Under the pieces are notes generated by a model. It had not been told where the DNA came from. It did not search any database and saw only the letters and a list, made by a program, of their open reading frames with translations. From CACIAM-69d sp001698445 (GTDB lineage: Bacteria > Cyanobacteriota > Cyanobacteriia > CACIAM-69d): a DNA stretch of 64,000 nucleotides. The first letter of the stretch is position 1. Each line of letters starts with the position of its first letter. The position numbers and the translations under genes were made by a program. Shown here in pieces: positions 25,611-33,832 of the stretch. Location: assembly GCF_043235035.1 (NCBI RefSeq), contig NZ_JAZAQF010000049.1, positions 62,001-126,000 of the forward strand, read 5' to 3'.

Positions 25611-26531
25611 ATGAACAAACTCATCGTTGACCTCGAAGGCCTTCGCGAACAGTTGAAAAGCGCTCGCCGTCCCCCCAAACCCAAGATGCTCGTCGTCGAT
25701 GACGAGCCGGATAATCTCGATTTGCTCTATCGCACCTTCCGCCGAGATTTCAACGTGCTCAAGGCCGAAAGCGGGGCCCGAGCCTTGGAGCTGTTGGCCG
25801 AGGAAGGGGAAGTGGCCGTCATCATTTCCGATCAACGGATGCCGGAGATGAAGGGAACGGAGTTTTTGAGTAAAACCGTGCCCCAGTTTCCAGACACCGT
25901 GCGGATTATTTTGACCGGCTTCACGGATGTGGAAGATTTGGTGGAAGCGATTAACTCAGGGCAGGTGTATAAGTACATCACCAAGCCTTGGGATCCTGAT
26001 GAGTTGAAAACCGTGGTGCAACGGGCGGCCGATAGCTACGATTCTTTGAAGAATCGTTCGATCGAGCTGGAGCGGGCGCAGGCCCAAATGCAACTGTTGG
26101 CGGCAATTTTGGCCGCGGCTGACAGCGGCACGTTTGAGGTTTGTGCGGAGCGGCTGGCGACGGCGTTTGTGGAACGGTTTGAGGCCGATCGCTGTACCAT
26201 TCAGCTCGTTCAAGAGGGGCAATTGGGCAACCACGGCGGCCAGGCGGGGGCCGCTTCCCTGGTGGGCGATCCGCTCAGCCAGCAGGCCATGGTGGAGAAA
26301 AAGCTGCAAGTGTGTTTGAATGCGACGGCGAATGCAGATTTGGCCGGAACAGCATTTTATCAAGAGGGCGGGGTAGCAACCCATGTGGTGATTCCAGCCA
26401 TCTATCGCGATTCGGTTGGGGCTTTGGTGTCGTTGCAGTTTGCCAATCCCATCACCCTGGAAGAAAGTGAAGCAACCCAAATGTATTTGGCGGTGCAACA
26501 GGCGGCCTTTGTGCTGACCACGCTGCCCTAG
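25611..26531 (+). CDS. Response regulator with C-terminal GAF-like domain
   Basis: 306 residues. Receiver domain at about 24-145: VVDDEPDNLDLL, phospho-acceptor Asp in IISDQRMPEMKGTEF, T in ILTGFTDVEDLVEAINSG, K in YITKPWDPDEL. This is the RpfG-type receiver flavour usually joined to HD-GYP or cyclase outputs. Here it is followed by a short coiled coil and a GAF-like domain (about 165-305: FEVCAERLATAFVERFEADRCTIQLV ... VVIPAIYRDSVGALVSLQF). No catalytic output is visible, so it may act by protein contact. The stop codon TAG is inside the terminal repeat of element E2. Confidence 0.85.
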   Translation: MNKLIVDLEGLREQLKSARRPPKPKMLVVDDEPDNLDLLYRTFRRDFNVLKAESGARALELLAEEGEVAVIISDQRMPEMKGTEFLSKTVPQFPDTVRIILTGFTDVEDLVEAINSGQVYKYITKPWDPDELKTVVQRAADSYDSLKNRSIELERAQAQMQLLAAILAAADSGTFEVCAERLATAFVERFEADRCTIQLVQEGQLGNHGGQAGAASLVGDPLSQQAMVEKKLQVCLNATANADLAGTAFYQEGGVATHVVIPAIYRDSVGALVSLQFANPITLEESEATQMYLAVQQAAFVLTTLP

Positions 26532-26722
26532 TAGCACGGCAAGCTGATTTTGAGCTGATTTCGATCGGTCAATTCAGGTCAGTTCATCAGGTTAATTCAA
26601 ATAACTGTTGCTGTTGACAGATCGCTGACCTGATCGCTCGGCAATAAGGGGTTTGCGCATCTTGTTATGACGACTGATTCCGCAATGTTGACCCCATGAA
26701 TTAAGACAGCCGCGCTACTAGG
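26527..26722. mobile_element. MITE-like element E2, same family as E1
   Basis: Terminal inverted repeats: left CCTAGTAGCACGGC (26527) and right, reverse-complemented, CCTAGTAGCGCGGC (26722), 13 of 14 matching. Near the right end GAATTAAGACAGCCGCGCTACTA parallels the right end of E1; the interior has AATAAGGGGTTTGCGCATCTTG. Length 196 bp, no ORF. Confidence 0.65.
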
Positions 26723-26781
26723 TTGGGTTGTGAATTTTTGGGGGGATAGATTTTTGAAGGGTTGATCCCTTTGGGGGGATT

Positions 26782-27007
26782 GTTAACGAACATGTCGATC
26801 GCTCGATCGCGATCGCGCCCGAACGGTACGCTAGACCGCGCCTGATCCCACCGGATGCTCGGGTTTGCTTCTCCCAGTTAGCGAGCAAAGTCCCACAAAG
26901 ATTCCAACCGGATGCGCCCGATGGCGCTGAGGAGTGGCCAGATTGGCTCGATCGTCCGCCAACTGCCGATCTAGACAATCTGAGGATTGCAACTAACGTT
27001 CGTTAAC
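26782..27007. repeat. Distant 10-bp inverted repeat upstream of hemC
   Basis: GTTAACGAAC at 26782-26791 is exactly complementary to GTTCGTTAAC at 26998-27007, 14 bases before the hemC start. It could be paired operators or a long-range mRNA stem that hides the start region, or chance. Confidence 0.35.
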
Positions 27008-27021
27008 CGACCTCCAACCGT

Positions 27022-27984
27022 ATGTCCGTCGCTAGTCCCACCCGTACCATCCGCATCGGCTCTCGTAAAAGCCAATTGGCTCTTGTGCAAACGCACTGGG
27101 TACAAGGAGAATTGCAGCGGCATTTTCCGGACATTACGTTTGAGGTCTGCGCGATCGAAACCCAAGGGGATAAGGTGCTGGATGTGGCCCTGTCCAAAAT
27201 TGGGGACAAGGGTTTGTTTACCCGCGAGTTGGAAGATGGAATGCGCGACGGGATCTATGATCTGGCGGTGCATTCCCTGAAAGATTTGCCAACCCGCCTG
27301 CCGGAAGGGCTGACCTTGGGCTGCGTGACAGAACGGGTGAACCCGGCTGATGCGGTGGTGCTCCATGCCCAACATAAGGGCAAAACAATCGACCAATTGC
27401 CCGCAGGCGCTGTGATTGGTACGTCGTCCCTGCGGCGGCTGGCTCAGTTGCGCTATCACTACCCCCATCTGAGTTTCAAGGACATTCGCGGCAATGTGAA
27501 TACTCGGCTGAAAAAGCTCGATAGCGGCGAGTATGATGCGACGATTTTGGCGGCGGCCGGTTTGCAGCGGATGGATTTAGCCGATCGCATCGATCAGTTG
27601 TTGCCGTCGGATGTGTCGCTCCATGCGGTGGGCCAAGGGGCCTTGGGCATTGAGTGCCGCGAGGGCGATGAGGACATTTTGCGCGTGCTGAAGGTGCTGG
27701 AGCATGAACCCAGCAAGTGGCGCTGTTTGGCGGAAAGGGCTTTCCTGCGCGATTTGGAGGGGGGCTGCCAAGTCCCGATCGGGGTGAATACCAGCTTGGA
27801 GGGTGACACCTTAATCCTGGCGGGCCTGGTGGCCAGTGTGGATGGCAAGCAACTGATTAAAGACACCGTGAGCGGCCCCCACACCAGTGCTGAAGATCTG
27901 GGCACAGAGTTGGCCCAAAAGCTGCGTGCCCAAGGGGCCCAGGAAATTTTGAATGAGATCCTGGCTCAGGTCAATCGGGGCTAA
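27022..27984 (+). CDS. hemC: Hydroxymethylbilane synthase (porphobilinogen deaminase)
   Basis: 320 residues. Joins four porphobilinogens into hydroxymethylbilane in tetrapyrrole synthesis (haem, chlorophyll, phycobilins), in the cytoplasm. Complete motifs: IRIGSRKSQLALVQT, IETQGDKVLDVALSKIGDKGLFTRELE, AVHSLKDLPT, IGTSSLRRLAQL, FKDIRGNVNTRLKKLD, GQGALGIECR, and LEGGCQVPIG with the Cys that carries the dipyrromethane cofactor (about residue 248). ATG at 27022. Monocistronic. Confidence 0.97.
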   Translation: MSVASPTRTIRIGSRKSQLALVQTHWVQGELQRHFPDITFEVCAIETQGDKVLDVALSKIGDKGLFTRELEDGMRDGIYDLAVHSLKDLPTRLPEGLTLGCVTERVNPADAVVLHAQHKGKTIDQLPAGAVIGTSSLRRLAQLRYHYPHLSFKDIRGNVNTRLKKLDSGEYDATILAAAGLQRMDLADRIDQLLPSDVSLHAVGQGALGIECREGDEDILRVLKVLEHEPSKWRCLAERAFLRDLEGGCQVPIGVNTSLEGDTLILAGLVASVDGKQLIKDTVSGPHTSAEDLGTELAQKLRAQGAQEILNEILAQVNRG

Positions 27985-28164
27985 GGATTTGCCTGCGGGC
28001 GATCCTGATACGGCAATCTTGGGGCCAAGGTTTTGGGCCCACGGGTTTTGGATGTCGGTTAATTCGGCCTGCTGGCTTAACCCGGTTCATGCTGAATTTT
28101 GCTTGAGGATCATGGGGGCGATCGGGCAAGATGGAACTGTCTTGCTCGATCGCCCCTTTGGCTC

Positions 28165-28461
28165 ATGGATATTGCCAGTCTTTTGCTGCGTGCGGCCGTT
28201 GCTCACATTCCCCAAACGGTGATGATTCCCCTATGCTTTGGGGTGGCTTGGTGGTTGGTGGCCGTTCTGGTGCGATCGATCGCCAGCTTCACCCAAGAGG
28301 GCGTTTCGCGGGTGCGCACTTTGCACCAAATTCCCTGTGCAGACTGTGCCTTTTTCACGGGCGATTACCACCTCAAATGTCCTGTTCGTCCCAGTGAGGC
28401 CCTGTCAGAAGCAGCGATCAATTGTCCAGATTTTCAGCCCAAAACCACCCCCCTGGCTTAG
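28165..28461 (+). CDS. Small membrane protein with four-cysteine motif, unknown function
   Basis: 98 residues from the ATG at 28165. One hydrophobic helix at about 15-38 (TVMIPLCFGVAWWLVAVLV), then a cytoplasmic tail with CADCAFFTGDYHLKCPVRPSEALSEAAINCPDF: Cys-x2-Cys-x10-Cys-x14-Cys. I know the layout as a recurrent conserved cyanobacterial hypothetical; it could bind a metal or cluster. A related Cys pattern ends the protein at 45655-46275. A hairpin follows 50 bases downstream. Confidence 0.75.
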   Translation: MDIASLLLRAAVAHIPQTVMIPLCFGVAWWLVAVLVRSIASFTQEGVSRVRTLHQIPCADCAFFTGDYHLKCPVRPSEALSEAAINCPDFQPKTTPLA

Positions 28462-28513
28462 GGGGCCTGAGAAGTATTGTTGGGCATAGGTCGATCCATA
28501 ACCGTCTTCAGGG

Positions 28514-28540
28514 CAAGGGGCTTCAGCCCCTTGTCTTTGT
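28514..28540 (+). terminator. Hairpin terminator of the dispersed family
   Basis: CAAGGGGCTTCAGCCCCTTG followed by TCTTTGTT, between convergent genes (four-Cys protein and surE). Stem perfect except for the loop. Confidence 0.7.
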
Positions 28541-28758
28541 TGGTTGGTCAGACCCGCAAGGCAGCCGTTTAAATTTCCGCTGGGGGGTGATTTTGACTTA
28601 GGGGTGAATGGGGCATTGGGTTTGGGGCAATGGCAATCGGTGCTGCTGTTTGAGTTAGATGGCTCCCGATCGCGCTCCGTGTCTCTGCAAATTTGGGGTA
28701 TTTAAACGGTTGATTAACCCATTCTGACTTGGGAAATTGCCCCCGTTGTATTGATGGC

Positions 28759-29589
28759 TTAGCCTGCGGGATTGGGGTCTGGCCCATAGCTCTCGGCCAG
28801 TCGATCGATCCAAGGTTGCCAGGTGGGCATCTCCGCCCAATCGGTCAAGTTGAAATGCAAGGGAGTGAGGGTGATGTAGTTTTGCCGAATTCCTTGCACA
28901 TCGGTGATCAGGGGTGAAGTTTGGCCCCCGGGCATGGTTTCCGGGTCAATTTCTTCAAGTACTTCTCCCGACAGCCAATAGTAGGTGCGGCCACGGGGAT
29001 CCACCCGCTTTTCGAATAGGTCATGATAGCGCCGGAAGCCGAGTTTAGTGAGCTGCACGCCCGCGATCGGGCCGTCGGGCGCTGGAATATTCACATTCAG
29101 CAGCATTGGCCGGGCAGGCGGCTGGGCAATGAGTTGGGCCACCGCTTGCACGGCAAACTCGGCGGCGGCGCTGAAGTCAAGATGGCCAAACTTGGCCAGA
29201 CTGAAGGCAAAGCTGGGAATATCCTCTAGCAGTCCTTCCATGGCCGCCGAAACGGTTCCCGAGTAGAGCACATCGGTTCCCAGGTTGGGGCCGTGGTTAA
29301 TGCCCGACAGCACCACATCGGGCTTGCGATCGAGCAAGGCCCCCAGGGCCAGCTTGACGCAATCGGCAGGCGTTCCAGAACAGGCCCAAGCGGTGACGCT
29401 GGGGTGAAACAGGTTGGGAACCAGTTCCGTGCGAATCGGATCCTGAAGCGTCAGGCCGTGCCCCGTGGCGGAACGTTCCCGATCGGGACAAACGATCGTC
29501 ACTTGGTGACCCGCTTCAGCGCAGGCATTGGCAAGGGCGCGAATGCCCAGGGCAAAAATCCCGTCATCGTTGCTAATCAAAATATTCAT
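28759..29589 (-). CDS. surE: 5'/3'-nucleotidase SurE
   Basis: 276 residues from the ATG at 29589, giving the family start MNILISNDDGIFALGIRAL, where the Asp-Asp pair binds the metal. Other marks: PDRERSATGHGLTL, SGTPADCVKLAL, DVVLSGINHGPNLGTDVLYSGTVSAAMEG (Asn metal ligand and Ser). SurE removes phosphate from nucleoside monophosphates and acts in stress survival and nucleotide salvage. Monocistronic, ending toward the 28514 hairpin. Confidence 0.96.
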   Translation of the reverse strand: MNILISNDDGIFALGIRALANACAEAGHQVTIVCPDRERSATGHGLTLQDPIRTELVPNLFHPSVTAWACSGTPADCVKLALGALLDRKPDVVLSGINHGPNLGTDVLYSGTVSAAMEGLLEDIPSFAFSLAKFGHLDFSAAAEFAVQAVAQLIAQPPARPMLLNVNIPAPDGPIAGVQLTKLGFRRYHDLFEKRVDPRGRTYYWLSGEVLEEIDPETMPGGQTSPLITDVQGIRQNYITLTPLHFNLTDWAEMPTWQPWIDRLAESYGPDPNPAG

Positions 29590-29793
29590 GGCGAGACATG
29601 CATGGCGGATCAAGAAGGAATTGCAGATCGAGGAGGGGTGGCCGGGAGCCGTTGGAATTCCGAAGAGCAGAACTATTATTGACTATGACCCATTGAGTAA
29701 TCTTCATGGGTTGCAGCCATCGTTGAAGCCAAATATTGGAGCCATTTGAGGTTTCCGGCTTCCCAAACGTTCCATCCGTTGATTGGCACCATC

Positions 29794-30432
29794 ATGGCAA
29801 CCGAAATCGCAATGCAACCGGCCGCTGCGCAACTGCTGGAACAGACGGCGCGATCGATCCAAAATCCCCAGACCGAGCCTGAGCGGCCGCGGCCGGCCGC
29901 CGTGGTGACCGCGCTGAAAACTGTGGAAACCCAAACCCGCCGCGATCGGGTGCAGTTCTCAGAAGGGTCGCTGGTGGGTCGCTGGCGTTTGGGGGTGGTG
30001 TCGCCCAAAAAGTCGGCCCAGCGCGATCGGGGGTTTTATTTTCCGGCCTTTGCCCCGGCCTATCTGACCTTTTTGGCCAACGAAGCCACGGGGGCGATCG
30101 CCCGAATCAAGAACCGAGTGCAGGTGGGGCCAATTTTTATGGAGTTTTCGGGCCCGGCCCGGTGGGTGGGCCAGCGGAATTTGCTGGCTTTTGATTTTTT
30201 GGAACTGGCGATCGGGATTGGCGATCGGGTGGTTTATCGCGGCCCAGTTCGGGGCGATCGTCCAGCCACAAAGGCCCTAACCCAGGAGCCATTTAACCGC
30301 CGGGCGATCGGCTATTTGCCCTTTTTTGCGTTCTGCTGGGCTGGTGAGTCAGGGCTGGCGGCTCGGGGGCGCAGTGGTGGTTTGGCCCTATGGGTGCGGG
30401 ATCCAGATCCAACCAGCCCCGATCGGCCCTAG
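29794..30432 (+). CDS. Conserved hypothetical protein, possibly PAP/fibrillin-like
   Basis: 212 residues from the ATG at 29794; a TTG at 29746 is less likely. The sequence has AAAQLLEQTARSIQ at the start, then LVGRWRLGVVSPKKS, PAYLTFLANEATGAIARIKNRVQVGPIFMEFSGPARW and NLLAFDFLELAI. The LxGRWRL and NxLAFDF pieces recall plastid-lipid-associated (fibrillin) proteins, which bind lipids at thylakoids, but the match is weak. No signal peptide, no cysteines with clear pattern. Its TAG stop overlaps the stop of the convergent L,D-transpeptidase gene in the tetramer CTAG (30429-30432). Confidence 0.7.
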   Translation: MATEIAMQPAAAQLLEQTARSIQNPQTEPERPRPAAVVTALKTVETQTRRDRVQFSEGSLVGRWRLGVVSPKKSAQRDRGFYFPAFAPAYLTFLANEATGAIARIKNRVQVGPIFMEFSGPARWVGQRNLLAFDFLELAIGIGDRVVYRGPVRGDRPATKALTQEPFNRRAIGYLPFFAFCWAGESGLAARGRSGGLALWVRDPDPTSPDRP

Positions 30433-31181
30433 CGATGGGCCACCACGGGCGTGCCCACCTCTGCCCAGTTGAAATACCAGCGGGAGGTGGATACCGGGAG
30501 ATTGGTGCAACCGTGGCTCATGGGTGTGCCGAAGTTGTTGTGCCAGTAGGCTCCGTGGATGCCATAGCCCCCGTCGTAATACATCGTGTAGGGCACATTG
30601 GGCACGTCATAGCCGGGGCCACGCATCCGGGTTGATCGCAGCTTGGTGTAAATCGTCCAGGTGCCGGGCAGGGTGGGTGTGCGGGCTTTGCCGGTGGAAA
30701 CCGCATCCGTGCGGACTTGGCGATTTCCTTCCCAGGCGGTTAAGCGTTGGTTGCCAATATCGACTTGGAGCCAACGAACATTATCTAGCCGCTTCAGAAT
30801 CGCCATCGATGCCTTGGGATTGAAGGGCAGTTCCTTAAAGTTCACTAGGCCGGTGCTGGCGGCTTGGGCCATGGCCCGGGTCGATCGCTCCAAAAAGCTC
30901 CAGCGTTGATCGGTGATGGCGGCCCAGCGGGGTTGTTGGTCGGGCGTGGGCTGGTTCAAAACGGCCAGGGTTTTGGTCAGTTGCGCCCGCTCCCACTGAT
31001 CGAAGTAGTAGTGAGCGGCACTGGATTGGGCCCCGGCCCAGGAGGCGGCAAAGGTCACCAGTGCCCCCGCAATCAAAAACTTGGGCCGACGCAACCACTG
31101 GGGCGGCCGTTGTCTGAGTTCTCGGGTGCGATCGACCACTCGATCGCGGGTGTCATCGAGTTTTGCCAGCAGCCCTGTCAT
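30429..31181 (-). CDS. L,D-transpeptidase (YkuD domain)
   Basis: 250 residues from the ATG at 31181 with AGGA upstream; the frame is open further upstream but unsupported. A basic cytoplasmic N-terminus is followed by a membrane anchor at about 33-52 (PKFLIAGALVTFAASWAGA). The YkuD domain at about 135-250 has VDIGNQRLTAWEGN and the catalytic block GIHGAYWHNNFGTPMSHGCTNL, with the active-site His, Ser-His-Gly-Cys and Asn. It would make 3-3 cross-links or attach proteins in peptidoglycan on the outer face of the plasma membrane. Convergent with the previous gene. Confidence 0.92.
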   Translation of the reverse strand: MTGLLAKLDDTRDRVVDRTRELRQRPPQWLRRPKFLIAGALVTFAASWAGAQSSAAHYYFDQWERAQLTKTLAVLNQPTPDQQPRWAAITDQRWSFLERSTRAMAQAASTGLVNFKELPFNPKASMAILKRLDNVRWLQVDIGNQRLTAWEGNRQVRTDAVSTGKARTPTLPGTWTIYTKLRSTRMRGPGYDVPNVPYTMYYDGGYGIHGAYWHNNFGTPMSHGCTNLPVSTSRWYFNWAEVGTPVVAHR

Positions 31182-31401
31182 GGAGGTTCCTAAAAAAAAT
31201 TTGCAAAATCTGCCAAGTCTGCAAAAAAATCTGCCAAGTTCGCAGCACAGCGATCGAGCAGGCAGATTGTTTCGCATTTTAACCGGGCAATTTTCGTGGG
31301 GCCAATGATTGGGGCCACGAAGTGCTTGAAAGATGATCGGTTTCCCAGTTGATTTTCTGCTGTATCCGGTTGATTGGCCAGAATGTTGCCGGGCGGTTGG
31401 T

Positions 31402-32151
31402 CTAGGGGCGGAGATCTTCGAGCGGCGGGGTTGTCTCTGGAAGACAGTGGGGGGCCACTTGTTCAGCCAAGCGACGGGCCCGATCGCGCACTTGATCCCA
31501 ACGACCAGCGGCCACAGCTTCCGCTGGAAACAGTTCCCCCGACAGGCCGATCGCGATCGCCCCGGCCGCCAGAAATTCCGCCGCATTGGCCAAAGTGACC
31601 CCCCCGGTAGGAATCAGCGGCATGGGCAACACGGGCACGAGCGATCGCACGTAGGCTGCTCCGCCGACCGCCGAAATGGGAAACACCTTAACGCTGCTGG
31701 CTCCGGCCCGCCAAGCCTGGGCAATTTCCGTGGGGGTCAAGGCTCCCGGCACGATCGGAATGCCGGCCGCCACCGCCGCCGCGATCGCCCCCGAGTCGCC
31801 AAAGGGCGCAAAACCAAATTGGGCCCCCGCTGCCACCGCTTCCCGCACCATGGCCGCATCCAGCAGCGTGCCGGCCCCAATTTGGCAGTGGGGCAAGCGA
31901 TCGCGCAGTTCGGCCACCAATTCCGCCGGCCGAACACTGTTCCAAGTAATTTCAATGAGTCGCAGGCCCCCTTCGGCGGCCGCCTGGGCCATGGCCAGCC
32001 CCTGAAGCCAGTTGTGCGATCGAATCACGGCGATCGCGCGATCGTGCCGCAGCCGCTGTACCCAGCGCGATCGCACCGTTGCCAAGGTTGTTGTTTCCCC
32101 TGTGTCCAATGGTCCCCCCGATTGGAACTGACTGCCCTCCTGCGGTTTCAT
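31402..32151 (-). CDS. eda: KDPG/KHG aldolase family protein (Entner-Doudoroff)
   Basis: 249 residues from the ATG at 32151; a GTG at 32184 is possible. Fits 2-dehydro-3-deoxy-phosphogluconate / 4-hydroxy-2-oxoglutarate aldolase: AIAVIRSHNW, GGLRLIEITWNSVRPAELV (catalytic Glu), CQIGAGTLLDAAMVREAVAAGAQF, ASSVKVFPISAVGG (Schiff-base Lys) and LIPTGGVTLANAAEFLAAGA. Cleaves KDPG to pyruvate and glyceraldehyde 3-phosphate. It starts 60 bases after minE on the same strand and could be read through from min genes. No edd gene is in the window. Confidence 0.9.
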   Translation of the reverse strand: MKPQEGSQFQSGGPLDTGETTTLATVRSRWVQRLRHDRAIAVIRSHNWLQGLAMAQAAAEGGLRLIEITWNSVRPAELVAELRDRLPHCQIGAGTLLDAAMVREAVAAGAQFGFAPFGDSGAIAAAVAAGIPIVPGALTPTEIAQAWRAGASSVKVFPISAVGGAAYVRSLVPVLPMPLIPTGGVTLANAAEFLAAGAIAIGLSGELFPAEAVAAGRWDQVRDRARRLAEQVAPHCLPETTPPLEDLRP

Positions 32152-32210
32152 GGGGTCTTCCGCATCGCCCTTGATCAACGCCACATCAACACCACCAGCT
32201 CACCACATTC

Positions 32211-32609
32211 TTAGGGGGCAATTTCCGTGGGCCCATCAAGGGGCAAGGATTCCAAATCGATGATTTCGTCCGCTTCGGAAGGGGCTTCCGAGATCACACT
32301 CTCGATCGGGGTTTCCATGGCTGCGGCCGCTTCCTCCGAGGATTCATTATCCGGGTGCACCCGCCGAATGGGCACATTGGCAATCAACGCCGTGGTGCGC
32401 AGGTCGTTTTCCAGCATGAATTGCAATCCCTCGCTATCAATTTCCACATAGCGAGAAATCACATCCAAAATCTCTTGGCGCATTCGATCGAGCGACTGCG
32501 GCGAAAGATCAGTTCGGTCATGGGCTAACAGCAATTGCAACCGCTGTTTCACCACGCTGCGGCTGTCGGGATCGCGGGCAAAAAGTTTATCGAGAAGTTC
32601 GCTTAACAT
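32211..32609 (-). CDS. minE: Cell division topological specificity factor MinE
   Basis: 132 residues, longer than the usual 85-100. Residues 1-85 match MinE: LLDKLFARDPDSRSVVKQRLQLLLAHDRTDLSPQSLDRMRQEILDVISRYVEID. The last 40 residues are acidic (ESSEEAAAAMETPIESVISEAPSEADEI) and probably disordered. MinE displaces MinD-MinC from mid-cell by stimulating MinD ATPase. Third gene of minCDE; 252 non-coding bases separate it from minD. Confidence 0.95.
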   Translation of the reverse strand: MLSELLDKLFARDPDSRSVVKQRLQLLLAHDRTDLSPQSLDRMRQEILDVISRYVEIDSEGLQFMLENDLRTTALIANVPIRRVHPDNESSEEAAAAMETPIESVISEAPSEADEIIDLESLPLDGPTEIAP

Positions 32610-32861
32610 GACGCAGATAACGCAGCGCGCTGGATCGAAGGGCGATCTGAGGGAAAAAACGAGTTGTGGGTTGAGGGCTGGTTGCCAACGGAGCCAAAAC
32701 CGCCCGGTTGCTTGGTTTTGTGCCGGTCATGGGCCCCGGGCGATCGCAACAGCCCTTGCAGTCAAGACACACCACCCAATGGATGAGACAGCTTGGCCAA
32801 GGTTGAGCCAGCGGTCAGGGAAGCTTCCAGCGGCCGATCGGGAGCGGCTCGCCCATCCAGG

Positions 32862-33671
32862 CTAACCGCGAGGGCTACCCTTCAGCCAGCGCTTCAGCCG
32901 CTTCAGCAAGGAATCGTGGCTGGCGGTGAGATCTAAAAATTCCACGTTTTGACCCTCCAGACGGCGCGCAATGTTACTAAACGCCATCTTGGGCACGGAG
33001 ACTTGCTCCGACAGCACCAGCGGTTCCCCTCGGTTGGTGGAGGTGATCACCCGTTCATCGTCGGGCAAAATTCCCACCAACGGGATCGCCAAAATTTCGC
33101 GCACATCGTCCACGGACATCATGTCGTTGGCTTGCACCATTTGCGGCCGCAGCCGGTTCACCACCAACCGAACATTTTTGATGCCCTCGGCCTCCAGCAG
33201 GCCCACCACTCGATCGGCATCGCGCACGGCGGCAATTTCGGGGGTGGTGACGATGATGGCTTCGCGGGCGGCAGCGATCGCGTTGCGGAAGCCCATTTCA
33301 ATGCCCGCCGGACAGTCCACCAACACATAGTCAAAGCTTTTGGCCAGGGTCAAAACCAACGCTTTCATTTGGTCGGGGGTGACCGATTCTTTGGTGCGGT
33401 TTTGGGCGGCGGGCATCAGCACCAATCGGGGCTGTCGTTTGTCGCGCACGAGGGCCTGTTCCAGGCGGCACTCACCGGCCAGGTATTCCACGGCGGTGTA
33501 GACCACGCGATTTTCCAGACCCAACAACAGGTCTAGGTTACGCAGGCCAAAGTCGGCATCCACTAGCGCCACTTTTCGCCCCAGTTGCGCCAGGGCCATG
33601 CCCAAGTTGGCGGTGCAGGTGGTTTTGCCTACGCCACCTTTGCCGGAGGTGATTACGATGATGCGGCTCAT
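32862..33671 (-). CDS. minD: Septum site-determining ATPase MinD
   Basis: 269 residues from the ATG at 33671. Deviant Walker A GKGGVGKTT at the N-terminus, LVDADFGLRNLDLLLGLENRVVYTAVEYLAGEC, DYVLVDCPAGIEMGFRNAIAAA (Walker B) and a C-terminal amphipathic membrane-targeting helix (LLKRLKRWLKG). MinD binds the membrane as an ATP dimer and recruits MinC. Follows minC with 161 bases between. Confidence 0.97.
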   Translation of the reverse strand: MSRIIVITSGKGGVGKTTCTANLGMALAQLGRKVALVDADFGLRNLDLLLGLENRVVYTAVEYLAGECRLEQALVRDKRQPRLVLMPAAQNRTKESVTPDQMKALVLTLAKSFDYVLVDCPAGIEMGFRNAIAAAREAIIVTTPEIAAVRDADRVVGLLEAEGIKNVRLVVNRLRPQMVQANDMMSVDDVREILAIPLVGILPDDERVITSTNRGEPLVLSEQVSVPKMAFSNIARRLEGQNVEFLDLTASHDSLLKRLKRWLKGSPRG

Positions 33672-33832
33672 GGGATTGCCTGATAGTTGACAACGGCTGA
33701 AGGGTCGATCGAGAAGGGTGGATTCAGAACGGCCAAGGGCGGTGCGATCGGGCGGAACCCGAGAAGACACCTCAATTTAGCATGGCGATCGAGGGGCAAT
33801 TTGACTATATGTCGGGGGGTGGAGGCAAGCGT

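Noticed and set aside
31182..31586. 135-codon N-terminal extension of the L,D-transpeptidase
   Set aside because: Would overlap the 3' end of eda, and the ATG at 31181 has its own ribosome site followed by a normal anchor sequence.
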